Of a stretch of DNA of 51,552 nucleotides, positions 33,682 to 42,113 are shown one piece after another (the stretch's first letter is position 1; each line of letters opens with the position of its first letter). Under the pieces are notes generated by a model, which was not told where the DNA came from, made no database searches, and worked only from the letters and a program-made list of their open reading frames with translations. This DNA is from Oscillospiraceae bacterium (lineage in GTDB: Bacteria; Bacillota; Clostridia; Oscillospirales; Oscillospiraceae). Made by a program: the position numbers and the translations under genes. The stretch spans positions 1-51,552 of the forward strand of contig JABLYK010000014.1 in the NCBI GenBank assembly GCA_018265835.1, read 5' to 3'.

Positions 33682-35997
33682 TCAGGCCTCCAGCGTGACC
33701 TCGATCGCTCCCTCCGGGGCGGTCAGCCTCACAGACGCTGCGCGTGCGCGGCGCTCGACGACCTTGGCCGCGATCGCGTCCTCGACCTCCTTCTGGATCA
33801 GGCGGCGGAGGTTGCGCGCGCCATACGTCTCGCTGAAGCTCTTTTTCACGAGATAATCCACCACGGCATCGTCCCACGCGAGCGCCATGCCGCGCTCGGC
33901 CATCGTGTCGCGCAGCTCTGTGAGCATCAGCCCCGCGATGGCACGGAAGTTCTCCTCGGTCAGACGGTTGAAATACACGATCTCGTCCACACGGTTGATG
34001 AATTCCGGGCGCAAAAACTCATTGAGCGCCTTCATGACGCGCTCGCGCGTCTGGTCGTTTACGGTCATGCCGAAGCCCAGCGCGCCGGTCTTCGAATTGC
34101 TGCCCGCGTTCGTGGTCATGATGATGACGGCGTTTTCAAAATTCACGGTGCGCCCCTGCGCATCGGTGATGCGGCCGTCGTCGAGAATTTGCAGCAGGAT
34201 GTTCAGCACGTCCGGGTGCGCCTTTTCGATCTCGTCGAAGAGCACGACGGAGTACGGCTTGCGGCGGATCTTTTCCGTGAGCTGTCCGGCCTCGTCATAC
34301 CCCACGTAGCCCGGAGGCGAGCCGATCAGCCGCGAAACGGAGAATTTTTCCATGAACTCCGACATATCCAGCCGGATGAGCGACTCCGGCGAGTCGAAGA
34401 GGTCGGCCGCGAGCCGCTTGACCAGCTCCGTCTTGCCGACGCCGGTGCCGCCGACGAAGATGAAGCTCACGGGCTTGCGCTTGGCCTGCAGGCCGACGCG
34501 GCTGCGCCGGATGGCGGCGCACACGGCGTCCACCGCCTCGTCCTGCCCGACGACGTGCGCTTTGAGCCGGTCGTTCAGCTTTGCCAGACGCTCAAACTCA
34601 TCCTCACGGATGCTGGAGGCGGGGATCTTCGTCCACATCTCGATGATGCGCGCGAGATTCTCCGCCGTCAGCTCCGGGCGGCCCTTCGCCTTGAGCTGCG
34701 TCAGCTCGTCATGGAGCTGCAGGCTGCGGCTGCGCAGCTCTGCCATGCGCTCGTAATGCTCGTTCTCCGCGTCCTGCAGCAAAAGCTCGCGCTCGCGGTC
34801 ATAGTCCGCAAGCTCTTTTTCAATCTCCTCGCGGCGCGCCAGATCCGGATTTTTCAGGTTCACGTCCGAGCACGCCTCGTCGATCAGGTCGATGGCCTTG
34901 TCGGGCAGGAAGCGGTCGGTGATATACCGCTCGCTGAGCAGCACGGCCTGACGGCACATCTCATCCGTGATCGTCACGTCGTGAAAGTCCTCATAATAAT
35001 GGCGGATGCCCTTGAGGATCTCCACGCTGTCGTCGAGCGACGGCTCCGTGACCGTCACGGGCTGGAAGCGGCGCTCGAGCGCGGAGTCCTTTTCAATGTG
35101 CTTGCGGTACTCGGTGAACGTCGTTGCGCCGATGACCTGAATCTCGCCGCGCGAGAGGGCGGGCTTGAGGATGTTGGCGGCGTTCATGCTGCCCTCGGCG
35201 TCGCCAGCACCGACGATGTTGTGCACCTCGTCGATGACGAGGATGACGTTGCCGACCTTGCGGATATCGTCGATGAGTCCCTTCATGCGGCTCTCAAACT
35301 GGCCGCGAAACTGCGTGCCGGCCACAAGCGCCGTCAGGTCGAGGAGGTAAACCTCCTTGTCGCGCAGCTTATAGGGCACGTCGCCCGCCGCGATGCGCTG
35401 CGCCAGTCCCTCGGCGATGGCCGTCTTGCCGACGCCCGGTTCGCCGATGAGGCAGGGGTTGTTCTTCTGCCGGCGGTTGAGGATCTGGATGACGCGCTCC
35501 AGCTCCCCGGCGCGGCCAATCATGCTGTCAAGCTTGCCGTCGCGGGCGCGCGCGGTGAGGTTGATGCAGTAGCTGTCCAGGAACTTGTGCTTGCGGGGCT
35601 GCTCCTTGCCGTCGCGGGCGGGGGGCGTCTCCTTCGGGGGGCGGGTCTCGCCGCTCTGGTCGTTCACGGGCTGCATGCTGCTGTTGCCGAACAGCCGGTT
35701 CAAAAACGGGAAGGTCGCGGTCTTGCCGTCGTCCTCCTCGTCGCCGTCCGCATCGCCGCCGGCGAGATCGGGCAGCTCCTCGGCGTTGCGGAACATCTCC
35801 ATCATGTCGCCGGTGATGCTCTCCAGATCGTCGTCGCTGAGTCCCATTTTCTCGATCACGTCGTCCACGGGCTTGATGTGCAGCTCGCGCGCGCACTTGA
35901 GGCAAAGGCCCTCGTTGCGCGATTCGTTGTTTTCAATTCGGGTGATAAAGATGACCGCCATGTTTTTCTTACAGCGGGCACACAAAGTAGGCTGCAT
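33682..35997 (-). CDS. clpE: ClpE-type AAA+ unfoldase with N-terminal zinc finger
   Basis: 771 residues. Two AAA modules: Walker A GEPGVGKT with LVIDEVHN, then GGTGVGKT with LFDEIEKAHPD. A short middle coiled coil (about 420-470) lies between them. The N-terminus has a C-x2-C pair twice (Cys6/9, Cys32/35), the treble-clef seen in ClpE, in place of the ClpC/ClpB N-domain. ALGFG in the second module matches the ClpP-docking LGF loop, so it probably feeds ClpP. AGGAG lies before the ATG; a TATAAT is seen at 36045-36040 but without a good -35. No CtsR operator was recognised. Confidence 0.9.
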   Translation of the reverse strand: MQPTLCARCKKNMAVIFITRIENNESRNEGLCLKCARELHIKPVDDVIEKMGLSDDDLESITGDMMEMFRNAEELPDLAGGDADGDEEDDGKTATFPFLNRLFGNSSMQPVNDQSGETRPPKETPPARDGKEQPRKHKFLDSYCINLTARARDGKLDSMIGRAGELERVIQILNRRQKNNPCLIGEPGVGKTAIAEGLAQRIAAGDVPYKLRDKEVYLLDLTALVAGTQFRGQFESRMKGLIDDIRKVGNVILVIDEVHNIVGAGDAEGSMNAANILKPALSRGEIQVIGATTFTEYRKHIEKDSALERRFQPVTVTEPSLDDSVEILKGIRHYYEDFHDVTITDEMCRQAVLLSERYITDRFLPDKAIDLIDEACSDVNLKNPDLARREEIEKELADYDRERELLLQDAENEHYERMAELRSRSLQLHDELTQLKAKGRPELTAENLARIIEMWTKIPASSIREDEFERLAKLNDRLKAHVVGQDEAVDAVCAAIRRSRVGLQAKRKPVSFIFVGGTGVGKTELVKRLAADLFDSPESLIRLDMSEFMEKFSVSRLIGSPPGYVGYDEAGQLTEKIRRKPYSVVLFDEIEKAHPDVLNILLQILDDGRITDAQGRTVNFENAVIIMTTNAGSNSKTGALGFGMTVNDQTRERVMKALNEFLRPEFINRVDEIVYFNRLTEENFRAIAGLMLTELRDTMAERGMALAWDDAVVDYLVKKSFSETYGARNLRRLIQKEVEDAIAAKVVERRARAASVRLTAPEGAIEVTLEA

Positions 35998-36039
35998 AGT
36001 TGTTCTCCTGTCAAATTCAATGCTGTTGGTTCACGATCT

Positions 36040-36045
36040 ATTATA
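36040..36045 (-). promoter_or_regulatory. Possible clpE -10 box
   Basis: Perfect TATAAT on the minus strand 43 bases before the clpE start. No TTGACA-like hexamer sits 16-18 bases upstream, so the promoter might need an activator or another sigma factor. Confidence 0.35.
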
Positions 36046-36069
36046 TACGATTTCAAAGGCTCGATGATA

Positions 36070-36786
36070 TCAGATTCCGACGCCGAGCGTAATAAAATCA
36101 ATCCACAGGAATATTTTTGCCAGAAATGTATGGGAAAGCGTGTCGCGGCCGATCAGGATGCCGAGAAACTGCAGCGCCCAGCACAGCAGCACACAGTAGG
36201 TCACGCCGTTGATCGCGCCGACCACCACGCCGCCGACATCGTCCAGCCTCTCCTTTTCGGGGATCTTGAAGGTCAGGTTCGGCAGATTTCCGATGGCAAG
36301 CAGCAAAATCAAAATCAAAACGAAACCCAGAATGATGACGCCGACATAGGCAATCCGCTCGCAGAACACCTCCACGATGGCGCTGCTGAGGTCGGTTTTC
36401 TGCACCTCGGCGTATTCCTGCGCCTCCTGCGCCATCTGCCCGGCCGGCCCGTCATAGATGCCGACGGCGCGGAACGCCGCCGCGCAGAAATCGTCCGTCA
36501 GCTCCGGATTCTGCGCCAGTGCGTCGGCTGCGGACAGGCCCTCGTCGTTCAGGCCCAGCTCCGGCATGGCCACATCGTCGATCTGCCGCTCCACGTAACC
36601 CTCAGCGAACGGGCGCAGCACGGTGACCAGCTCGTTTGAGAACGCCGCCGACAGCAGGCACGCCAGATACAGCGACGCCACGATTGCGACCAGATTCGCC
36701 GTGCTGAGGATGAATCCGCGTTTGTAGCCGCCCCACGCGGCAAACAGGATCACCAGCACAAAAATCACACTTAAAATGATACTCAT
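36070..36786 (-). CDS. CvpA family membrane protein
   Basis: 238 residues. N-terminal spans with AWGGYKRGFILSTANLVA, the CvpA signature of a Gly-rich turn after helix 1, and C-terminal VGGVVVGAINGV. The family is linked to colicin V production in E. coli and to membrane stress; its role here is unknown. AAAGAGAG precedes the ATG. Confidence 0.82.
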   Translation of the reverse strand: MSIILSVIFVLVILFAAWGGYKRGFILSTANLVAIVASLYLACLLSAAFSNELVTVLRPFAEGYVERQIDDVAMPELGLNDEGLSAADALAQNPELTDDFCAAAFRAVGIYDGPAGQMAQEAQEYAEVQKTDLSSAIVEVFCERIAYVGVIILGFVLILILLLAIGNLPNLTFKIPEKERLDDVGGVVVGAINGVTYCVLLCWALQFLGILIGRDTLSHTFLAKIFLWIDFITLGVGI

Positions 36787-36863
36787 ATTGTGTTTCTCTC
36801 TTTCTCTATTTGCAGCTGTGGGATACAGGGGGCATACCTGAATGCGAAACCGAGTGCAAGTCT

Positions 36864-36938
36864 GTTACCCCATTTCTTTCCCTCGTGGGAAAGAAACGCG
36901 GTAACACCGCAAAGAAAGCACGCCAAAGGGGGATGTGG
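36864..36938 (+). repeat. Repeat D, copy 1
   Basis: Outer stem GTTACC/GGTAAC, inner stem TTTCTTTCCC TCGT GGGAAAGAAA, then a conserved tail AAAGAAAGCACGCC and AAAGGGGGATGTGG. Compare copy 2 at 38165, where both stems differ but still pair. Confidence 0.75.
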
Positions 36939-36997
36939 AGTTTTCGCCACAAGGCGGAAACGCAACGGAACGCGCCGGCTTCGACGCCAGAACGGCT

Positions 36998-38101
36998 TTA
37001 CAGCCCGTACACCTGCGCGGAATAGTCGTACACCAGCAGCACCTTGCCGCGCTGGAGCAGCAGCGCCCGGCGCACGCCGAGCAAATCCTCCTGCTCCTGC
37101 TTCAGCCGCTCCATCTGCTGATTGTAGAGCGTGAGCTTGCCGCCGCCGCACAAAAGCACCTGCTTGCCGCAGACGGAGACGCTTTCCACATCGCCGTCCG
37201 GCGCCGTCTCACCCAGCACCGCGCCGCCCGGCGAGACCGTCACGATCTTCGCCGCGCTGCCGGAGCGGTATTGCGAAAGGACGAGGGTGAAAAATCCATC
37301 CCCCTCCTTGGAGTAATCGTACAAATACATGCCGTCGTAGCGGTATTCGCCCGCCGGCTCGCCCTTGTCGTTCAAAAACGCCAGCCGCGTCTGAGACAGG
37401 GCGCAGACCCGGCCGCCGTCGATCCAGTACAGGTCCACAAGCAGCTCGCCCGCAGCGGTATAGCAGCCGCGTTCCTCCTCGCTGTCGAGCGCGAACAGGT
37501 GGATGGCCGAGCCGCCCTCCTCCGCGCACAGCACGGCGAGACGGTCGCCGCTGTCCGACAGCGCCGCGTTCATCACGTAGCCCTTGCCGGAGTACCACTC
37601 ATACACGGCGTTCCGGTCTTGGTCATACACCGTCACCTGTCCCTTATACCCGGCGGCGTCGGTCACGACCGTGAGCCAGCCGCTGCCGTTCAGGGATGCG
37701 GACACGATGGAACCCGGCACCTCGACGTCCTCCGCATTGCCGTCAAAACCGGCCACACACAGCCGCGTACCGCCGATGTCATAGGCTGCGGCATAACCGC
37801 CGCCCACGGCCAAGCCCGGCTCCGTGAGGGAAAAGATTTCGTGCAGCGCGGTGCTGCCGTTCTCATCAAAGAGCTGCAGGCCGCTGCTGGAGGCGACGGC
37901 CAGCCGCCCCTCCGACGCGCGGAACACCTGCTTGGCGCTGCTGTCGAGCGTATACGGCTCCGGCTCCGCGCCCGCGCCGGCGGACGAGCGCCCGCCGCGC
38001 TGCAGCAGCAGAACCACGAACAGCAGCGCCGCGATCACCGCAACCGCAGCGATCACGAGCATCCGCAGCTTTGGATTTTTGGAGGGTGTTTTTTCTTCCA
38101 T
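36998..38101 (-). CDS. DUF5711-like membrane-anchored beta-propeller protein
   Basis: 367 residues. An N-terminal Lys-rich tail and one membrane helix (MLVIAAVAVIAALLFVVLLL) are followed by an extracytoplasmic region with repeated short beta-blade patterns (SGRLAVASSSGLQLFDENG-type units, SDSGDRLAVLCAEEGG), which suggests a propeller. It resembles DUF5711 proteins common in Ruminococcaceae; function unknown. AGGAG lies 9 bases before the ATG. Confidence 0.75.
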   Translation of the reverse strand: MEEKTPSKNPKLRMLVIAAVAVIAALLFVVLLLQRGGRSSAGAGAEPEPYTLDSSAKQVFRASEGRLAVASSSGLQLFDENGSTALHEIFSLTEPGLAVGGGYAAAYDIGGTRLCVAGFDGNAEDVEVPGSIVSASLNGSGWLTVVTDAAGYKGQVTVYDQDRNAVYEWYSGKGYVMNAALSDSGDRLAVLCAEEGGSAIHLFALDSEEERGCYTAAGELLVDLYWIDGGRVCALSQTRLAFLNDKGEPAGEYRYDGMYLYDYSKEGDGFFTLVLSQYRSGSAAKIVTVSPGGAVLGETAPDGDVESVSVCGKQVLLCGGGKLTLYNQQMERLKQEQEDLLGVRRALLLQRGKVLLVYDYSAQVYGL

Positions 38102-38431
38102 AAGATGATCTCCTGCGACAGAACGGATGAGGTGGTGTGGGATGCGATACGCAGATTGGTCTTTCCACCCCATTTCTTTCTCATGCGAGAAAGAAACCGG
38201 GTGGAGCCTGAAAGAAAGCGCACCAAAGGGGGATGTGGGCCCCCCTTTGGAATCCCCCAGCGACTCACCTTTGCAATTCAATTGGCGCGGCACTATAGGG
38301 CCGGCGCTCATCCCTGTGTCTCACGCCGGCAATCGTCTGGCGCGAACGCAAGCGGTTCGCGCGCCTCGGTGGAGGCTTCGACCTTTTGCGCGGTGCGTGA
38401 TACGGCGTGCGTTGCACCACTTGTCCGCCTT
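38102..38431. other. Structured intergenic stretch without a gene
   Basis: Holds repeat D copy 2 (38165-38238), an overlapping CCAAAGGGGG/CCCCCTTTGG hairpin (to about 38250), and a hairpin GCGCGAACGCAAGCGGTTCGCGC (38339-38363). No coding frame is convincing. Confidence 0.6.
38165..38238 (+). repeat. Repeat D, copy 2
   Basis: Outer stem CCACCC/GGGTGG, inner stem TTTCTTTCTC ATGC GAGAAAGAAA, then the tail GAAAGAAAGCGCACC and AAAGGGGGATGTGG. Relative to copy 1 the outer stem is wholly different yet paired, and inner C-G became T-A. Confidence 0.75.
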
Positions 38432-39196
38432 TTACCTGGACATCATTTCTCCCACCGCGCCGTCATACCACACGCGGTTGAGATACAGCCCCTGCGGCGG
38501 CATCGTCGGCCCGGTGAGACGCCGGTCGCGCGTTTCGAGCAGCGCGGGGATCTCCTCCGGCACAAGCTTGCCGTGCGAGGCATACACCATCGTACCCACG
38601 ATGGCGCGCACCATGTTGTACAAAAAACCGTCGGCACACACCGCAATGGTGATGTGCTCCCCCGCCTGCGCGGCGCGGCACCAGTGCACCGTGCGCACGG
38701 TGGTTTTCGTCTCCGTGCCGACAGAGCGCACCGCGGCGAAATCGTGCGTCCCCTCGAACGCGCGCCCGGCGCGCTGCAGCAGCCCAATGTCGAGCGGCGC
38801 GGGGTAAAAGCACACGCGGCGCTCCAGAAACGGGTCGCGGATGCGGGAGTTGTGGATTTTATAAATGTATTCCTTCTGAATGCAGGAGCCGATGGCGTTG
38901 AACTCCTCCGGCGCCTCCACGGCGTCCACTACAGCGATATCGCCCGGGAGCCGGGAATTGACGGCCAGCGGCACGCGTTCGATCGGGATCGTGCAGTCCG
39001 TGCGGAAGTTCGCACAGTAACGCAGCGCGTGCACACCCGCGTCCGTCCGCCCGCAGCCGACAGCCTTCACCGGATGGCCGCACACCTTTGTGAGCGCGGT
39101 TTCCAGCGTCTCGGCGACGGTGACCTCCGTCTTCTGCACCTGCCAGCCGTGATAGGCCGAGCCGTCATATTGCAGTCGTAATGCAATGTTTCTCAT
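38432..39196 (-). CDS. truA: tRNA pseudouridine(38-40) synthase
   Basis: 254 residues. Catalytic Asp52 in GCGRTDAGVHA; RLQYDGSAYHGWQ at the N-terminus and NMVRAIVGTM near the C-terminus are family marks. The ATG overlaps the ecfT stop by four bases. Following the ECF genes is the conserved Firmicute order, although rplM-rpsI do not follow here. Confidence 0.95.
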   Translation of the reverse strand: MRNIALRLQYDGSAYHGWQVQKTEVTVAETLETALTKVCGHPVKAVGCGRTDAGVHALRYCANFRTDCTIPIERVPLAVNSRLPGDIAVVDAVEAPEEFNAIGSCIQKEYIYKIHNSRIRDPFLERRVCFYPAPLDIGLLQRAGRAFEGTHDFAAVRSVGTETKTTVRTVHWCRAAQAGEHITIAVCADGFLYNMVRAIVGTMVYASHGKLVPEEIPALLETRDRRLTGPTMPPQGLYLNRVWYDGAVGEMMSR

Positions 39197-40002
39197 AGTC
39201 CGTAAACGTTCATCACAATCGCCGCCGCGAGCACGACGCCGCCCAGAAGCATGGCCAGCGTGTCACGCGTCTGCCAGCGCAGCTGCTTCATGCGCGTGCG
39301 CCCCTCGTCGCCGTGGTAGCAGCGGCTCTCCATGGCAATGGCCAGCTCGTCCGCCCGGCGGAACGCCGACACGAACAGCGGCACCAGCAGCGGCAGCAGC
39401 GCCTTGGCGCGGTCAATCAGCTTGCCCGTCTCAAAATCCGCGCCGCGCGCCTTCTGCGCGGACATGATCTTGTCCGTCTCCTCGATGAGCGTGGGAATGA
39501 AGCGCAGCGCCATGCTCATCATCATGGACATCTCGTGTACGGGCACCTTGATCTTCTTCAGCGGCCCGAACAGAATCTCCATCCCATCGGTGAGCGCGAT
39601 GGGCGAGGTGGTATACGTCAGCAGCAGCGTGCCCGAAATGAGCATCATGATGCGCAGCACCATAAACGCCGCGCGCACAATGCCCTCATAGGTGACGTGC
39701 TTGAGCGTCACCGAACCGATCTGCACGGGCGTGCCCTGCGTGAAAAACACATTCAGCAGCGCTGTCAGCAGGATGATGATGAACAGCGGCTTCAGCCCGC
39801 GGAGAATGGACTTGAGCGAGATGCGCGAGACCGCGATCATCGCCCCCGTCACCACGAGCATGAACGCGTAGGACAGATAATTTTCCGCCGTGAAGAGCGC
39901 GGCGATGAACACGACGACCAGCAGCAGCTTGGTGCGCGGGTCGAGCCGGTGGGCAATGCTGTCGCCTGGGAAGTACTGGCCGAGCGTAATGTCCTTCAGC
40001 AT
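39193..40002 (-). CDS. ecfT: ECF transporter transmembrane component
   Basis: 269 residues, five to six spans. Couples the ATPases to interchangeable substrate-binding S-components for vitamins and metals. The two coupling-helix Ala-Arg-Gly-type motifs are present: AQKARGADF and AMESRCYHG. No S-component is in the window, as expected for a group II (shared) module. Confidence 0.93.
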   Translation of the reverse strand: MLKDITLGQYFPGDSIAHRLDPRTKLLLVVVFIAALFTAENYLSYAFMLVVTGAMIAVSRISLKSILRGLKPLFIIILLTALLNVFFTQGTPVQIGSVTLKHVTYEGIVRAAFMVLRIMMLISGTLLLTYTTSPIALTDGMEILFGPLKKIKVPVHEMSMMMSMALRFIPTLIEETDKIMSAQKARGADFETGKLIDRAKALLPLLVPLFVSAFRRADELAIAMESRCYHGDEGRTRMKQLRWQTRDTLAMLLGGVVLAAAIVMNVYGL

Positions 40003-40862
40003 ACGTCCGCCCCCTTCCGCGCGGCGAGCACCGCTTCGCGCAGCTGCTCCACCGTATAGATCGACTCCGGCAGCGGCACGCCCCGGTCGCGCAGCGCCTG
40101 CGCGATCTGCGCCGCCTGCGGCACGTCCAGCCCGATGGAGAGCAGCTCCTGCGTATGGCCGAAGACCTCCTCCGGCGTCCCGTCAAAGGCGATGTGCCCC
40201 GCGTGGAACACCACAAGGCGGTCCGCGATGCGCGCCGCGTCGTCCATGCTGTGCGTCACGAGCAGGACGGTCGAGCCGGTCTCGCGCCGGTAGTCCACGA
40301 TGTTCTGCAGCACGCTCCGGCAGCCCTCGGGGTCAAGCCCCGCCGTCGGCTCGTCGAGAATGAGCACCTTCGGCCGCATGGCGATCACGCCCGCAATGGC
40401 GATGCGCCGCTTCTGCCCGCCGGAAAGCTCCAGCGGCGAGCGCTCAAACAGCTCCTCGCCGACGCCGACGAACCGCGCCGCCTCGCGCACGCGCTCGTCA
40501 ATCTCCTGCGTGGGGAGCTTCATGTTCTTCGGCCCGAACGCAATGTCGCGGTACACAGTCTCCTCAAAGAGCTGGTACTCCGGGTACTGGAACACCAGCC
40601 CGACCTGAAAGCGCACGTCGCGCGTGGCCTCCTTGGAGCGGGCAATGTCCCCACCGTCGAAGCAGACCGTGCCCGACGTGGGCTTGAGCAGGCCGTTCAG
40701 ATGCTGGATGAACGTGCTCTTGCCCGAGCCGGTGTGTCCGATGATGCCCACGAACTCGCCGGCGGCAATGTCCAGATTCACGCTGTCAATCGCAACTTTT
40801 TCAAAGGGCGTCCCGGCGCTGTACACATGCCGGAGTTCCTCCGCCCGAATAATTGGCGTCAT
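39996..40862 (-). CDS. ecfA2: ECF transporter ATPase 2
   Basis: 288 residues. Walker A GHTGSGKST, Q-loop VFQYPEYQLFEE, signature LSGGQKRR, Walker B VLILDEPTAGLD. EYQLF is typical of EcfA2. ATG 40862 has AAGGAA 10 bases upstream. Overlaps ecfT by 7 bases. Confidence 0.93.
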   Translation of the reverse strand: MTPIIRAEELRHVYSAGTPFEKVAIDSVNLDIAAGEFVGIIGHTGSGKSTFIQHLNGLLKPTSGTVCFDGGDIARSKEATRDVRFQVGLVFQYPEYQLFEETVYRDIAFGPKNMKLPTQEIDERVREAARFVGVGEELFERSPLELSGGQKRRIAIAGVIAMRPKVLILDEPTAGLDPEGCRSVLQNIVDYRRETGSTVLLVTHSMDDAARIADRLVVFHAGHIAFDGTPEEVFGHTQELLSIGLDVPQAAQIAQALRDRGVPLPESIYTVEQLREAVLAARKGADVC

Positions 40863-40887
40863 AGCTGTTGATTCCTTTTTCAGAACG

Positions 40888-40916
40888 TTAAAGGCTTCCC
40901 ACGTCGGGGAAGGCTT
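40888..40916 (-). other. Intercistronic hairpin between ecfA1 and ecfA2
   Basis: AAGGCTTCCC ACGTC GGGGAAGGCTT-like stem in the 55-base gap. Its sequence resembles one end of repeat C, so it may be a remnant that now balances expression of the two ATPases. Confidence 0.5.
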
Positions 40917-40917
40917 C

Positions 40918-41766
40918 TCAAGGGTGTGGCGCTCCGGCAAGCGCGGAAGCGATCGCGTCGGCGCATTCGTCTACGGTGAGCGCGTCGAGCGGCAGCTCCA
41001 TTCCGGCAGCGCGCAGCTGCTCGAGCAGCTCGGTCGTCACCGGTACGGTCAGTCCCTCGCGGCGCAGCAGCGCCGACTGCCGGAACACGTCCTTCGGCGC
41101 GCCGTCCGCGACGATGACACCATTCGACATAACGATCACACGATCCGCGCCGATGCATTCGTTCATATGGTGCGTGATGAGCACCACGGTAATGCCCTTT
41201 TCGCGGCACAGGCGCGTCACGGTCTCGACGACCTCGCGCCGGCCGGCAGGGTCGAGCATCGCGGTCGGCTCGTCGAGCACGATGCACTTCGGCTCCATGG
41301 CGATCACGCCCGCGATGGCGACGCGCTGCTTCTGTCCGCCCGAAAGCAGGTGCGGCGCGTGCATGCGAAATTCATACATCCCCACCTGTTGGAGCGCCGC
41401 GTCCACCCGCCGGCGGATCTCCTCCGGCGGCACGCCGAGATTCTCCGGCGCGAAGGCCACGTCGTCCTCGACGACGTTGGCGACAATCTGGTTGTCGGGG
41501 TTTTGAAACACCATGCCCACCGTGCCGCGCACCTTGAGAAGCTGCTGCTCATCGGCGGTGTCGATCCCGTCTACGAGCACCCGGCCCTCCGTGGGCAGCA
41601 AAATTGCGTTCAGATGCTTGGCGAGCGTCGATTTGCCGGAGCCGTTGTGGCCGAGCACCGCCACGAACGTGCCGGTCTCAATCTCCAGATTCAGGTCTTT
41701 CAGAGACGGCTCCGTCTCGCCGGGGTAGGTATAGCTCAAATGTTCGATTTTGATAATCGGTTCCAT
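40918..41766 (-). CDS. ecfA1: ECF transporter ATPase 1
   Basis: 282 residues. Walker A GHNGSGKST, Q-loop VFQNPDNQIVAN (the EcfA1 pattern), signature LSGGQKQRVA, Walker B CIVLDEPTAMLD. ATG 41766 with AAGGA 7 bases upstream. Heads the ecfA1-ecfA2-ecfT-truA transcript. Confidence 0.93.
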   Translation of the reverse strand: MEPIIKIEHLSYTYPGETEPSLKDLNLEIETGTFVAVLGHNGSGKSTLAKHLNAILLPTEGRVLVDGIDTADEQQLLKVRGTVGMVFQNPDNQIVANVVEDDVAFAPENLGVPPEEIRRRVDAALQQVGMYEFRMHAPHLLSGGQKQRVAIAGVIAMEPKCIVLDEPTAMLDPAGRREVVETVTRLCREKGITVVLITHHMNECIGADRVIVMSNGVIVADGAPKDVFRQSALLRREGLTVPVTTELLEQLRAAGMELPLDALTVDECADAIASALAGAPHP

Positions 41767-41813
41767 GTGGTGTCCTTCTTTGATATGATGTGGAGGGACG
41801 GTGCACCAGTCTA

Positions 41814-42033
41814 AAAGCCTTCCCCTATGAGGGGAAGGTGGCCGCCCGAAGGGCGGTCGGATGAGGTGGCTCAGAAAGCCCTCATCAGTCAGCGTCAGAA
41901 CGGGCGCGCTGCGCTCCGTTTCCGGCCGAAGCCGAAAACTGCGCATCCGCTTCCCCGTTCTTCCTTTCAAATTCGAAACTCGGTTTCGAATTTGGTTATG
42001 GGACGACAGCTTCCCCCGGAGGGGGAAGCCTTT
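41814..42033 (-). repeat. Repeat C, copy 3, interrupted by a repeat-B element
   Basis: Left part AAAGCCTTCCCC...GTCGGATGAGGTGGC and right part GACAGCTTCCCCC...GGGGGAAGCC match the reverse complement of intact copies at 43188 and 50691. Between CAGTC and GACAGC, where intact copies have a 6-9-base loop, about 115 bases including a complete repeat B (41893-41995) are present. Confidence 0.8.
41893..41995 (+). repeat. Repeat B, copy 5, nested in repeat C
   Basis: CGTCAGAACGGGCGCGC, loop, CCCCGTTCTTCCTTT and hairpin 2 CAAATTCGAAACT...TTTCGAATTTG. Not preceded by a plus-strand gene. Confidence 0.85.
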
Positions 42034-42052
42034 AAAAGGTAACCCCCGCGTC

Positions 42053-42113
42053 CCCCAGACGCAAGCTTGGCTTGCGGCGGGGAAAGGAAGAATGAAGCAA
42101 GTTCATTCTGACG
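42053..42113 (-). repeat. Repeat B, copy 6, overlapping a gene end
   Basis: Shortest copy: CGTC AGAATGAA CTTGC TTCATTCTT CC, then hairpin 2 CCGCCGCAAG...CTTGCGTCTGG. Its first 11 bases are the last codons and stop of the methyltransferase gene. Confidence 0.85.

Noticed and set aside
33616..36639. Long plus-strand open frame opposite clpE and cvpA
   Set aside because: Shadow of two well-supported genes; composition is atypical and there are no motifs.
37131..39181. Long plus-strand frame opposite the DUF5711 and truA genes
   Set aside because: Antisense shadow; truA has its catalytic motif and the minus-strand genes have good ribosome sites.
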